From positions 1-64,000 of the forward strand of contig NZ_VTAW01000001.1 of NCBI RefSeq assembly GCF_008245225.1: 64,000 nt of DNA. The letters are read 5' to 3'. Origin of the DNA: Natrialba swarupiae (lineage in GTDB: Archaea; Halobacteriota; Halobacteria; Halobacteriales; Natrialbaceae). The translations under genes were made by a program, and so were the position numbers. The notes beneath the pieces were generated by a model that had not been told where the DNA came from, did no database searches, and saw only the letters and a program-made list of their open reading frames with translations. Below are positions 1 to 7,290 of this stretch, piece after piece (position 1 is the first letter of the stretch; each line of letters opens with the position of its first letter).

Positions 1-69
1 AGAACAGATCCGGCTCTGATTCGGCGGCAAATCACACTTCAGCGCCAGTTAGCTGAGGCTGATTTGTGA
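1..69 (+). CDS. 3' end of an unidentified gene (partial)
   Basis: Frame 1 is open from the window edge to a TGA at 67-69 and gives 22 residues rich in Arg, Gln and Leu, ending in AEADL. The composition fits the end of a coding region, and two strong hairpins follow directly. The fragment is too short to name. The gene would lie mostly upstream of the window, so this could also be chance open frame. Confidence 0.3.
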   Translation, partial: RTDPALIRRQITLQRQLAEADL

Positions 70-86
70 GGTACTGAGTATATGCT

Positions 87-153
87 CCAAGGCTATTCGC
101 CTTGGTAGGTGGAAACAGACAGAGAGCCTGCCGCTTCCAGCGGCAGCGCTCTC
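87..153 (+). other. Two consecutive stem-loops
   Basis: Hairpin 1 (87-105) has a 7-bp perfect stem, CCAAGGC/GCCTTGG, with a 5-base loop. Hairpin 2 (122-153) pairs GAGAGC with GCTCTC and CTGCCGCT with AGCGGCAG around a TCC loop, interrupted only by one unpaired C. No T-run follows immediately. It may be a 3' UTR or terminator structure of the gene ending at 69, or the end of a mobile element or its RNA. The sequence does not decide between these. Confidence 0.5.
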
Positions 154-166
154 TTGAGCCATCCTT

Positions 167-844
167 TTGATCACTCGTCGACCATTCTACGCACGCCTAC
201 ACCACCAAAATCTGATCTCCTCTCTACAAATTCCACTTGGCCAAACGGTTCTCCTCTCTCAATCGAGTGATTATCCGTCAGACCCAGCCGTAGACCACGG
301 AACGTGTGGTTATACTTCGGAAGTACTGCTAGAACGAGACGAAGAGACGACTTCGAACCCGGGATGGCGGGCCCAGAACGACGAGGTGGCACCTCCGAAG
401 ACGTTCGTCGCCCTCGCCGACGCTCTTCAGGACGGGATCATCGTCCTCGATACGGACAGCGAGATCCAGTACGCGAACCCGGCCATCGAACGGATTCTCG
501 GCTACGGGCCCCGGGACCTCGTCGGTGGAAGCAAACTCAGTATCATTCCCGACCGCCTCCAGGAACGACACCTGAACGCGCTGGACCGATACCTCGAGAC
601 GGGCGAGCGAAACATCGACTGGGAGTACGTCGAACTGCCGGGCCACCACGAGGTCCCACTCGGCATCTCGTTGAACGACTTCGTCTTCGACGACGAGCGG
701 TACGACGATCACGGTCTCAGTTTCACGGATGCAAGCCTCACCGAGTGTGTCGAAGACGAAGCGATCGACGCCGTGCTCAGTTTCGACGACGACTTCGATG
801 GACTCGTCGAGCGGATCGATCCAACGGCAGTAGCGAATCGGTAG
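167..844 (+). CDS. PAS domain joined to a PIN-domain C-terminal remnant
   Basis: The frame encodes 225 residues. Residues about 83-179 look like a PAS sensor domain (LQDGIIVLDTD, then YANPAIERILGY, then DWEYVELPG). After ERYDD at about 179 the PAS pattern stops. Residues 183-222 instead resemble the C-terminal end of VapC-type PIN ribonucleases (GLSFTDAS, then AVLSFDDDFDGLV). The rest of a PIN domain, including its N-terminal acidic residues, is absent, so nuclease activity is unlikely. This looks like a deletion fusion of two unrelated genes. The true start is uncertain: ATG 167 gives an atypical N-terminus, and an in-frame GTG at 386 lies just before the PAS domain. The stop is followed by a palindromic repeat. 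Confidence 0.6.
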   Translation: MITRRPFYARLHHQNLISSLQIPLGQTVLLSQSSDYPSDPAVDHGTCGYTSEVLLERDEETTSNPGWRAQNDEVAPPKTFVALADALQDGIIVLDTDSEIQYANPAIERILGYGPRDLVGGSKLSIIPDRLQERHLNALDRYLETGERNIDWEYVELPGHHEVPLGISLNDFVFDDERYDDHGLSFTDASLTECVEDEAIDAVLSFDDDFDGLVERIDPTAVANR

Positions 845-854
845 CTCGAGACGG

Positions 855-942
855 TCATACGGTTTACTGTCGATCAGTTCCGGTGAGACCGCCGTCCGGG
901 TCGCGGTCTCACCGGAACATCGCGACAGTAATCCGTATCAGT
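855..942. repeat. Palindromic intergenic repeat, full copy
   Basis: An imperfect inverted repeat of 88 bases. The outer arm TCATACGGTTTACTGTCG pairs with CGACAGTAATCCGTATCA, and the inner arm TTCCGGTGAGACCG pairs with CGGTCTCACCGGAA. It fills the space between two convergent genes, and its right end contains the stop codon of the minus-strand gene (TCA at 938-940). It belongs to the family seen at 10201, 15876, 25588 and 45163, with half-arms elsewhere. A bidirectional terminator or a non-autonomous mobile element would both fit. Confidence 0.75.
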
Positions 943-3148
943 CCTCGGTGACCTCGAGGTTCGCCTCCGCTTGGGCCCCGATCGCCTCGACGACGAGTTC
1001 GGCGACGTCGACGATCTCGAGATCGTCCTCGAAGTCGCCGGTCTTGCGGCCGTCCTCGTACATCGTCATGCACATCGGGCAGGCGACGACGAACTTTTCG
1101 ACTGCGCCGCCAGCGTCGGTGTCACAGAGTGCCTCACGCAATCGCTCTTCGCTGGGTTTGGGTTCCTCGTCGAACTCCATCCAGAGGCCGCCGCCACCGC
1201 CGCCACAACAGAAGGAGTCGGCGCGGTTGCGCGGCATCTCGTAGAGGTTACAGCCGGTCGCCTCGATGAGTTCCCGCGGTGCCTCGTACTCGTCGTTGTA
1301 CCGCCCGAGGTGACACGGGTCGTGGTAGGTGACGGTGTACTCGAGTTCGTCGCCCGATAGCTCGAGTCTGCCGTCCTGGACGAGTTCTTCGACGACCTGG
1401 GTCCAGTGTTTGACGTCGATCTCGCCGTCGTCGTTCCACTGGTCGGTGTAGTCGAAGGGCATCATCGGGTCGTCGGCGAACTCCGCGAAGTCGACTTCGG
1501 GGTACTCGTTTGCGAAGGTATTGTAGGAGTGGGGGTCGGTACAGACGATCGTGTCGAACTCACAATCCTCCCAGGTCTCGACGTGGTGGCCGGCAAGTTC
1601 GACGTAGAGAAACTCCTCGCCGACGCGGCGGACGTCGTTGCCGTCGTACTTCTCGTCCTCGAAGAGGATGCCGAAGCTGACGTCGGCCTCCTGGAGGATG
1701 GCAGCGAGCGAACGGGCGACCCGCTTGTTGCGGTCGTCGTAGCTGGGGTAGTCGCCGACGTACCAGAGATAGTCGACCGTCTCTTCGCGGGCGTCGGTGA
1801 GATCGAACTCGAGGTCGTCGGCCCAGTCGGCCCGGTTCCGGGGAGAGTCACCGAAGGTGTTGCCGTTTTGCATGACGTTCTGGAAGACGTCCTGCATGTT
1901 CGAGTCGACGTCACCCTGGTCGGTGAGCTGGCGGTTCAGCCGAGTAAACGACTGAAGATGTTCGATCTCGACCGGGCAGGCGTCCATACAGGCCATACAG
2001 GCCATACAGGACTCCATCGTCCCCGCGTCGATCACGCTCGTCCCGCCGTCCGCGACGATCGGTCGTTCGTCGCCGCCGGCCTCGAGCGACTCGCGGTAGC
2101 GTTTGAGGTCGAGAATGACGTCACGGGGGTCGAGCGGGCGGTCGGAGGCCTTCGCGGGACAGACCGACGAACAGCGCCCGCACTTGGTACAGGCGTCCTG
2201 GTCGAGCAGTTCCTTCCAGGTGAAGTCGTCGATGGACTCGGCGTTGGTCGCGTCCAGGTCGGCAGGAACGTTCGGCAGACGCTGGCCGGCCTTCTCGTCG
2301 CGAGTGACGACGTTCGCGAACGAGGAGATCATGTGGAACGGCTTGGCGTAGGGGATCCAGGCGATGAAGAAGAACGCGAGCAGGGAGTGTGACCACCAGG
2401 CAAGCCAGTGGAGATTTTCGCCAGTGACGACGCCGGCCGAGAGGCTGACCCCCGGCTCGCCCGCCAGCGGAATGGAGAGCGCCTGGAACATCATTGCGAG
2501 CCCGTAGCCGACGAAACTGACGACCTCGTGGTCGGGCATCCCGGTCGCGTAGATGCGCAGACCCTCGAGGAGAAAGCCGCCGACACCCAGTCCGAACAGC
2601 GTCCAGATGAAGATGTCGTCCTCGCTCGAGGTATGACGTCCCCAGAGGCGGCGATTTCGAACCCAGTAGCGCCGGTAGATCGCCATTCCGATCCCGACGA
2701 CGAACAGAAGCCCCATCGCGTCGACGACGAACTGGTAGGCCAGATAGAAATCGCCCTGCCAAAACGAGAGATCCAGGAGCATCTCGGTGGCGTACTGCTC
2801 GAAGCCGATGATCAGCGTCGCAATTAGGAGGGTGAGAAAGCCCCACAGAATAAACGCGTGCATCAGCCCGCCGTAGAGATCCCTGTCGAACTGTTTCTCG
2901 TTCGAGAGAACGATCTTCGACGCGGTGACGATTCGGCGCGGTAACTCGTCGACGCGGGCGAACGGATCGTCGTCGCCCTCGGCGTACCGCGCGAACCGAC
3001 GATAGACGCCGTAGAGGAAGACGAGGATCGTGATCGCGGTGAGGAGATAGAACACCGCGTAACCGGTGGAACTGATCCCCCAGTAGGTCTCCCTCGTCAC
3101 CTCCGTCTGGGTAAGGGCGTTCGTCCACAGCTGCGAAACAGCGTTCAT
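938..3148 (-). CDS. Membrane Fe-S oxidoreductase, EtfD/HdrD-like
   Basis: The product has 736 residues. The N-terminal third is membrane-embedded with several helices between about 30 and 270, like the NarI/HdrE-type cytochrome b module. Two [4Fe-4S] ligand sets follow: CTKCGRCSSVCP near 318 and CMACMACMDACP near 382. CCG-domain signatures come last (DPCHLG, SFCCGGGG near 645, ACPMC). Proteins of this build pass electrons from electron-transfer flavoprotein to menaquinone in fatty acid oxidation (EtfD) or act in heterodisulfide-type reductions; no etf genes lie nearby to choose. A TATA-like box at 3173-3180 supports the ATG at 3148 and a leaderless message. The stop codon lies inside the 855-942 repeat. 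Confidence 0.85.
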   Translation of the reverse strand: MNAVSQLWTNALTQTEVTRETYWGISSTGYAVFYLLTAITILVFLYGVYRRFARYAEGDDDPFARVDELPRRIVTASKIVLSNEKQFDRDLYGGLMHAFILWGFLTLLIATLIIGFEQYATEMLLDLSFWQGDFYLAYQFVVDAMGLLFVVGIGMAIYRRYWVRNRRLWGRHTSSEDDIFIWTLFGLGVGGFLLEGLRIYATGMPDHEVVSFVGYGLAMMFQALSIPLAGEPGVSLSAGVVTGENLHWLAWWSHSLLAFFFIAWIPYAKPFHMISSFANVVTRDEKAGQRLPNVPADLDATNAESIDDFTWKELLDQDACTKCGRCSSVCPAKASDRPLDPRDVILDLKRYRESLEAGGDERPIVADGGTSVIDAGTMESCMACMACMDACPVEIEHLQSFTRLNRQLTDQGDVDSNMQDVFQNVMQNGNTFGDSPRNRADWADDLEFDLTDAREETVDYLWYVGDYPSYDDRNKRVARSLAAILQEADVSFGILFEDEKYDGNDVRRVGEEFLYVELAGHHVETWEDCEFDTIVCTDPHSYNTFANEYPEVDFAEFADDPMMPFDYTDQWNDDGEIDVKHWTQVVEELVQDGRLELSGDELEYTVTYHDPCHLGRYNDEYEAPRELIEATGCNLYEMPRNRADSFCCGGGGGGLWMEFDEEPKPSEERLREALCDTDAGGAVEKFVVACPMCMTMYEDGRKTGDFEDDLEIVDVAELVVEAIGAQAEANLEVTED

Positions 3149-3172
3149 GTACGACTACGAGGGGAGGTGGAA

Positions 3173-3303
3173 CTTAATTCTTGTCACGTGTTCGCAGACC
3201 AACTCCGTCGCTGTCTTGCGAAAATAGTAAACAAATACCAAGTTCATAACCGTTGTTCGTGATCGGTTCCCAGTCGACGCTATCTGGCAACAGGCTTAAA
3301 TAG
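3173..3303. promoter_or_regulatory. Divergent promoter pair
   Basis: On the minus strand GAATTAAG (3173-3180) lies about 28 bases before the ATG at 3148. On the plus strand GCTTAAATAG (3294-3303) lies about 29 bases before the ATG at 3327. Both positions are typical of leaderless haloarchaeal transcripts. The roughly 110 bases between them could bind a shared regulator, but no clear operator palindrome is visible. Confidence 0.6.
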
Positions 3304-3326
3304 CCACCCATCGGGAGTGTCCACCC

Positions 3327-3917
3327 ATGAACGAAAAAACGGAGGAGCTCAAGAACATCTTCACCGACGTTACCGACGGGGAGGAGACCGTCACCGAGTC
3401 ACAGGAGGACACCCGTGGCTCACTCGAGCGCGACGAGCAGACCGACGAAGAGCGAATTGCGAGCGTCATCGAGCAGATGCGCGAGCGATACGCATTCGAG
3501 ACGCCGCTCTCGGACGAGCAACTCCGCGACGTCGCCACGGGGTTTTACGACGGCGACAGCGACGAGGAGATCGCCAGCCGGTTCGAGGTCGAGCCTGCGG
3601 AGATCTTCGAGGCGCGAATGTCGCTTCACCTCATCGCCGAGGACGACGCGGACGAGATCGACCTCACGGCGATCCGCGGCCGCGAGGAAGACGACGCGAC
3701 CCTCGCCGAGGAGTACGGCGTCAGCGAGGATCGCATCCGGCGCTACCGGCGGGTCGCCGCGGCCGAAGACGAGTCTCGGAGGGCAAACGACCGGTACCGT
3801 GACGAGTTCGACAGCCTCCTCGCGGACGCAGAACTCACCGCACGCATGACGACGGACGTCCGCGAGGACGGCCTCGAGGACGCCACCGAGGGGATGGAAA
3901 CCGACGTCGAGTTCTAA
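3327..3917 (+). CDS. Acidic HTH-like haloarchaeal protein (Cmi4-like)
   Basis: The product has 196 residues and is very acidic. Two segments look like resolvase or sigma-type helix-turn-helix units: about 58-95 (LSDEQLRDVATGFYDGDSDEEIASRF) and about 108-135 (EEDDATLAEEYGVSEDRIRRY). From memory it matches the family labelled conditioned medium-induced protein 4 in haloarchaeal genomes; its biochemical role is not established. The start at 3327 is fixed by the promoter at 3294-3303. A DNA-binding role is inferred only from the helix pattern. Confidence 0.7.
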   Translation: MNEKTEELKNIFTDVTDGEETVTESQEDTRGSLERDEQTDEERIASVIEQMRERYAFETPLSDEQLRDVATGFYDGDSDEEIASRFEVEPAEIFEARMSLHLIAEDDADEIDLTAIRGREEDDATLAEEYGVSEDRIRRYRRVAAAEDESRRANDRYRDEFDSLLADAELTARMTTDVREDGLEDATEGMETDVEF

Positions 3918-3952
3918 CGACGGATTGTTCGAGGGACCCGACGTCGGCCGAG

Positions 3953-3961
3953 ACTTTTTAT
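3953..3961 (+). promoter_or_regulatory. TATA-like box deciding the start of the Cas4-like gene
   Basis: ACTTTTTAT lies about 28 bases before a GTG at 3985. The open frame begins earlier at a TTG (3925), but this box would leave that TTG outside the transcript. It therefore supports GTG 3985 as the leaderless start. Confidence 0.55.
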
Positions 3962-3984
3962 CGGAACGGGCGGCCAGACGTCTC

Positions 3985-4671
3985 GTGACTCGATCCCTGG
4001 TCCCGTTTAGCGATCTTCGGACGGCCGCCTACTGTCCGCGGAAGTGTTACTACCGGCGAACGGCGGACGACGACCGCGAGCCGCCGCCGCGCGTCGACGC
4101 AGTTCGAGAGCTCGAGCGGCGATACGAGGAGCTGCTCGAGTCACCGCCCGGCGAGCTCGCCGCGGAACCGATCGGCGTCGCGCCCGTCCGCTACCGCGAG
4201 GCGCTTTCGGCAACCAGGCACCGACTCGAGGAGGCGGGATACTGGGATCGGCTTCGCAACCCGGAGGCGCGTGACGTCCTCGCGACCGGTCGGGACTGTC
4301 GTGGGATCGTCCACAAGGTGCTCGCGGATCCGCTCGAGCCGGTGCTCGTCTCGACCGGCGAGCCGCCCGAACGCGGCGTCTGGGAGACGCAGTCGGTCCA
4401 CGCCGTCGCAGCCGCCAAAGCCCTCGCCTGGGAGGAGCAGACGCGGGTCGACCGGGTCTGGCTCGAGTATCCGGCCTACGGTGTGGTCCGTGACGTGTCC
4501 CTCACCACGCGCCGCAAGGCACGGTACCGGCGTGCGCTCCGGACCGTTCGCAAACTGGACGGGCCGCCGCCGCGAATCGGAAACCGATCGAAGTGCGATT
4601 CCTGTGAGTTCGCGGCCACCTGTGGGGTCAAAACGCGCACGCTACGCTCACTGCTTGGTATCGGTGAGTAG
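3985..4671 (+). CDS. Solitary Cas4-like (RecB-nuclease family) protein
   Basis: The product has 228 residues from the GTG chosen on promoter grounds. An N-terminal Cys pair (AYCPRKCYYR, near 17-21) and a C-terminal set (CDSCEFAATC) match the four-Cys [4Fe-4S] layout of Cas4 and AddB-type nucleases. Between them GIVHKVLADPLEPVLVSTGEPP occupies the place of the nuclease core; the usual D...DxK signature is not evident (VSTG where a DyKtG-like stretch is expected), so activity may be reduced or lost. There is no CRISPR array and no other cas gene in the window. Stand-alone Cas4-like proteins are common in haloarchaea and their role is unclear. Confidence 0.7.
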   Translation: MTRSLVPFSDLRTAAYCPRKCYYRRTADDDREPPPRVDAVRELERRYEELLESPPGELAAEPIGVAPVRYREALSATRHRLEEAGYWDRLRNPEARDVLATGRDCRGIVHKVLADPLEPVLVSTGEPPERGVWETQSVHAVAAAKALAWEEQTRVDRVWLEYPAYGVVRDVSLTTRRKARYRRALRTVRKLDGPPPRIGNRSKCDSCEFAATCGVKTRTLRSLLGIGE

Positions 4672-4735
4672 CTCGTCGGGTCGTCGAGATTCAGAGTCCC
4701 GCGCTCGATCCGTCGATAAATTCGTTTTAGAACCC

Positions 4736-4749
4736 AAAAATATTAAACC
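4736..4749 (+). promoter_or_regulatory. TATA-like promoter of the beta-propeller lipoprotein
   Basis: The AT-rich stretch AAAAATATTAAACC is centred about 27 bases before the ATG at 4770. No ribosome binding site is present, so the message is probably leaderless. Confidence 0.6.
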
Positions 4750-4769
4750 AGACCAAGGGCATTAGTCCC

Positions 4770-5972
4770 ATGAAACGGCGAACTATCCTGAAGGTTGGGG
4801 CAGTCGCCGGAACGATCGGAGCGGCCGGCTGTCTCAGTTCGCTTCGATCAGGGGACGAGCGGTGGGTACACACCGATCACGAGGGTCGGATCCACGACGT
4901 CGTCGTCGACGGAGACGCGTTATACACCGCATGCAAGGACGGGTACGTGCGGAAAATCGATGCCGAAACTGGAGAGACAGTATGGCGATACTCCGACCAC
5001 TGGACGGCCGAACGGTGGGAAGGCAGTAGGAGGATTTCCGAACGGGACTACCCCGTCCAGGCAGTAGCGACCGACGACGACGGGAACGTCTACATCGGTG
5101 CGAGAACGGAAGAAGTGCGGAAAATCAGTCCGGACGGTGAAACGGTCTGGCGATACACCGGACACGTACTCGAGGAGACACCGCCCCAAGAGCGGACGCC
5201 ACGGATCGACAATCGCGTTCTCGCACTCGACGTACAGGGAAACGCCGTCTTCAGCCTCGCTCGGGCAAACGAGATGCACAAACTCCCGCTGGAACCGACG
5301 AACTACACCGACGACGACGTACCGACTGCGACCGTCACCGAGGACGACGTCCCCACGTTCGCGAGTCCACTCTGGACCTACGAAGACGATTCGACGATCC
5401 GGGACGTAACCGTCGTTCCGGACGGGGAGGCGTACATCGGAACTGTAGATGGCATACTGCGGCGGATCGGGGTCGAGTCCGGCCGTGAACGCTGGAGCTT
5501 CGAGGCATTCGATCCACACAGCGACGGTCTCGAGATCGTCACGAGAGACGCCAACGATCGTATCGTCGCGTACAACGCGACGGTCGATAACGAGGTTCAG
5601 AACGTCGATCCCCACAGCGAGCATCGATCGGGCGACGAGAACTCGAGGTGGAAATTTTACCCGGAGACAGAACTCACGATACCGGATATCATCGACGTCG
5701 ACGTCGATACGACCGGCGACGTATACCTGTTTCTTCGTCCAGCCCACCAGCACGCGGAACCTGGAAAGCTACTTCGCGTAGACCACGATCGAACGCCGTC
5801 CGACGGAACCTCGTTCCACCGGGCGGAGACGTACGAAACGGATCTCGGTGGGACCGCACTGGCGGTTACGGACGAGTATCTATACTACGCCGAACACGAA
5901 CTCAGCTCCGGTCTGTTCCAATCGTACGAACCCGTTGCAAACCTGGTTTCCCTGCCGAAATCAGCGTTTTGA
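4770..5972 (+). CDS. Tat lipoprotein with PQQ-like beta-propeller
   Basis: The product has 400 residues. The leader begins MKRRTIL and ends in a lipobox with GAAGC (Cys 20), typical of haloarchaeal Tat-exported lipoproteins. The mature part contains propeller-blade repeats such as YVRKIDAETGETVWRYSDH, VRKISPDGETVWRYTGH and ILRRIGVESGRERWSFE. These match quinoprotein/WD-like blades, but no enzyme signature is seen. It is probably anchored on the outer face of the membrane. Its codon use is somewhat less GC-rich than its neighbours, which may mean later arrival. Substrate or partner is unknown. Confidence 0.75.
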   Translation: MKRRTILKVGAVAGTIGAAGCLSSLRSGDERWVHTDHEGRIHDVVVDGDALYTACKDGYVRKIDAETGETVWRYSDHWTAERWEGSRRISERDYPVQAVATDDDGNVYIGARTEEVRKISPDGETVWRYTGHVLEETPPQERTPRIDNRVLALDVQGNAVFSLARANEMHKLPLEPTNYTDDDVPTATVTEDDVPTFASPLWTYEDDSTIRDVTVVPDGEAYIGTVDGILRRIGVESGRERWSFEAFDPHSDGLEIVTRDANDRIVAYNATVDNEVQNVDPHSEHRSGDENSRWKFYPETELTIPDIIDVDVDTTGDVYLFLRPAHQHAEPGKLLRVDHDRTPSDGTSFHRAETYETDLGGTALAVTDEYLYYAEHELSSGLFQSYEPVANLVSLPKSAF

Positions 5973-6108
5973 TCGGCTTTCTGCCGTGTGGACTCGCTCG
6001 AGTTCGGTCACCACCGAGCTGGCAAATATCCGGCCATCGTTCCGGGATTTCGGTCGTCATTGTACGTGGGTCGCAGGCCTTAACAGCCCTCGTCGCCACC
6101 ATCCAGTT

Positions 6109-6921
6109 ATGACCGACCGATCGGACGATCACGACCACCGCTTCTCCGAAGGTGAGGGGTTCGACGACCCCTACGACGAGTTCGATCTGGATCCGCCGGA
6201 ACTGGACGTCGACCCCTCGAAGGTCGATCCGGTCGACTCCCGGATTATCACCGATACGCTCGACGAGCAGAATATCCCGTCCGACGAGGTCGACGCCGGG
6301 GAACTCCTCGACGTCGGGCTCAACTACATGGGGATCAACCGCTTCGAGCAGGCCACGGCAGCCTTCGAGCGAGCTGCCCGCTTCGCCGACGACGACCGAC
6401 TCGCCCAGGAAGCGTGGGTGAACAAAGGCGTCGCTCACGCCGAACTCGAGGAGTACGACGAGGCAATCGGCGCCCACCGCGAAGCGCTGTGGATCGACGA
6501 CGAAAGCGAACACGCCGCGACGGCCGAGACGAACCTCGCCTACGCGCTCTGGGAGTTCGGCGAGACGGCTCAGGCCTTAGAGCACGCCGAACGCGCCGTC
6601 GAGATCGACGACCGATTCGCCGAGGGCTGGTTCAACCGGGCCTTTTTCCTCTCGGAACGGGGGCTCTCCGAGGAGGCACTGCACTGTATCGACAACGCGA
6701 TCCGCCTCGGCATGCGCAACGGAAAAGTCTTGGAGGAGAAAGCCCGCATCCTCGAGGACCTCGGCGAGTACGACGAGGCCGAAGAGATCGCCGAGGAAGC
6801 AAACGAGATGCGCGAGCGAGCCGAACAGCGAGTGATGGAGCAACGAGAGGAGATGCACGGAGGGACACCCACCTCCGAGGAGGTTGACGCCGGTCCCGAG
6901 CGCGAGTGGGAACTCGAGTGA
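6109..6921 (+). CDS. Tetratricopeptide repeat protein
   Basis: The product has 270 residues from the ATG at 6109; the open frame extends further upstream, but that part has no coding character. An acidic N-terminal 65 residues is followed by TPR units from about 66 to 240, with helices such as ALYNMGINRFEQATAAFERA-like and AEGWFNRAFFLSERG. TPR arrays bind other proteins; the partner is unknown. The DUF424 gene starts two bases after this stop, so the two are almost certainly co-transcribed. Confidence 0.8.
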   Translation: MTDRSDDHDHRFSEGEGFDDPYDEFDLDPPELDVDPSKVDPVDSRIITDTLDEQNIPSDEVDAGELLDVGLNYMGINRFEQATAAFERAARFADDDRLAQEAWVNKGVAHAELEEYDEAIGAHREALWIDDESEHAATAETNLAYALWEFGETAQALEHAERAVEIDDRFAEGWFNRAFFLSERGLSEEALHCIDNAIRLGMRNGKVLEEKARILEDLGEYDEAEEIAEEANEMRERAEQRVMEQREEMHGGTPTSEEVDAGPEREWELE

Positions 6922-6923
6922 CG

Positions 6924-7217
6924 ATGTACCTCACCGAACGAGAGACGCCAGAGGGGTTGCTGGTGGCGATCTGCGACGACGACGTCCTCGGTGAGACGTT
7001 CGAGGAGGGAGAGCTATCGCTTACAGTCACCGAGGAGTTCTACGGTGGCGAATCGGCCGACGAAGCCGCGGTGGTCGACAGCTTAGCGAGGGCGACCGTC
7101 GCCAACATCGTCGGGACGCGAGCGGTCGAACTCGCCATCGACGAGGGCTTTATTCAGGCCGAGAACGTCCTCGAGGTCGACGGAACCCATCACGCACAGC
7201 TGTTGCGGATGTACTGA
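6924..7217 (+). CDS. DUF424 family protein
   Basis: The product has 97 residues from the ATG at 6924, two bases after the TPR stop codon. It contains the archaeal DUF424 pattern: MYLTERETPEGLLVAICDDD at the start, then GETFEEGELSL and ATVANIVGTRAVELAI. The family is nearly restricted to archaea and of unknown function, although it is often near translation or RNA-processing genes. Coupling to the TPR gene suggests a shared role. Confidence 0.8.
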   Translation: MYLTERETPEGLLVAICDDDVLGETFEEGELSLTVTEEFYGGESADEAAVVDSLARATVANIVGTRAVELAIDEGFIQAENVLEVDGTHHAQLLRMY

Positions 7218-7290
7218 TCGAGGCCGTCACGAAGGCGATTCCTCGTGGGGACCGAAGGAGTGTTTTGTGTCGGGCCCTTGCTAGTCGCCA

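Noticed and set aside
1983-2016. Short tandem repeat considered as a CRISPR-like array
   Set aside because: The units are 9 bases without spacers and encode the Cys ligands of an Fe-S site in a real gene.
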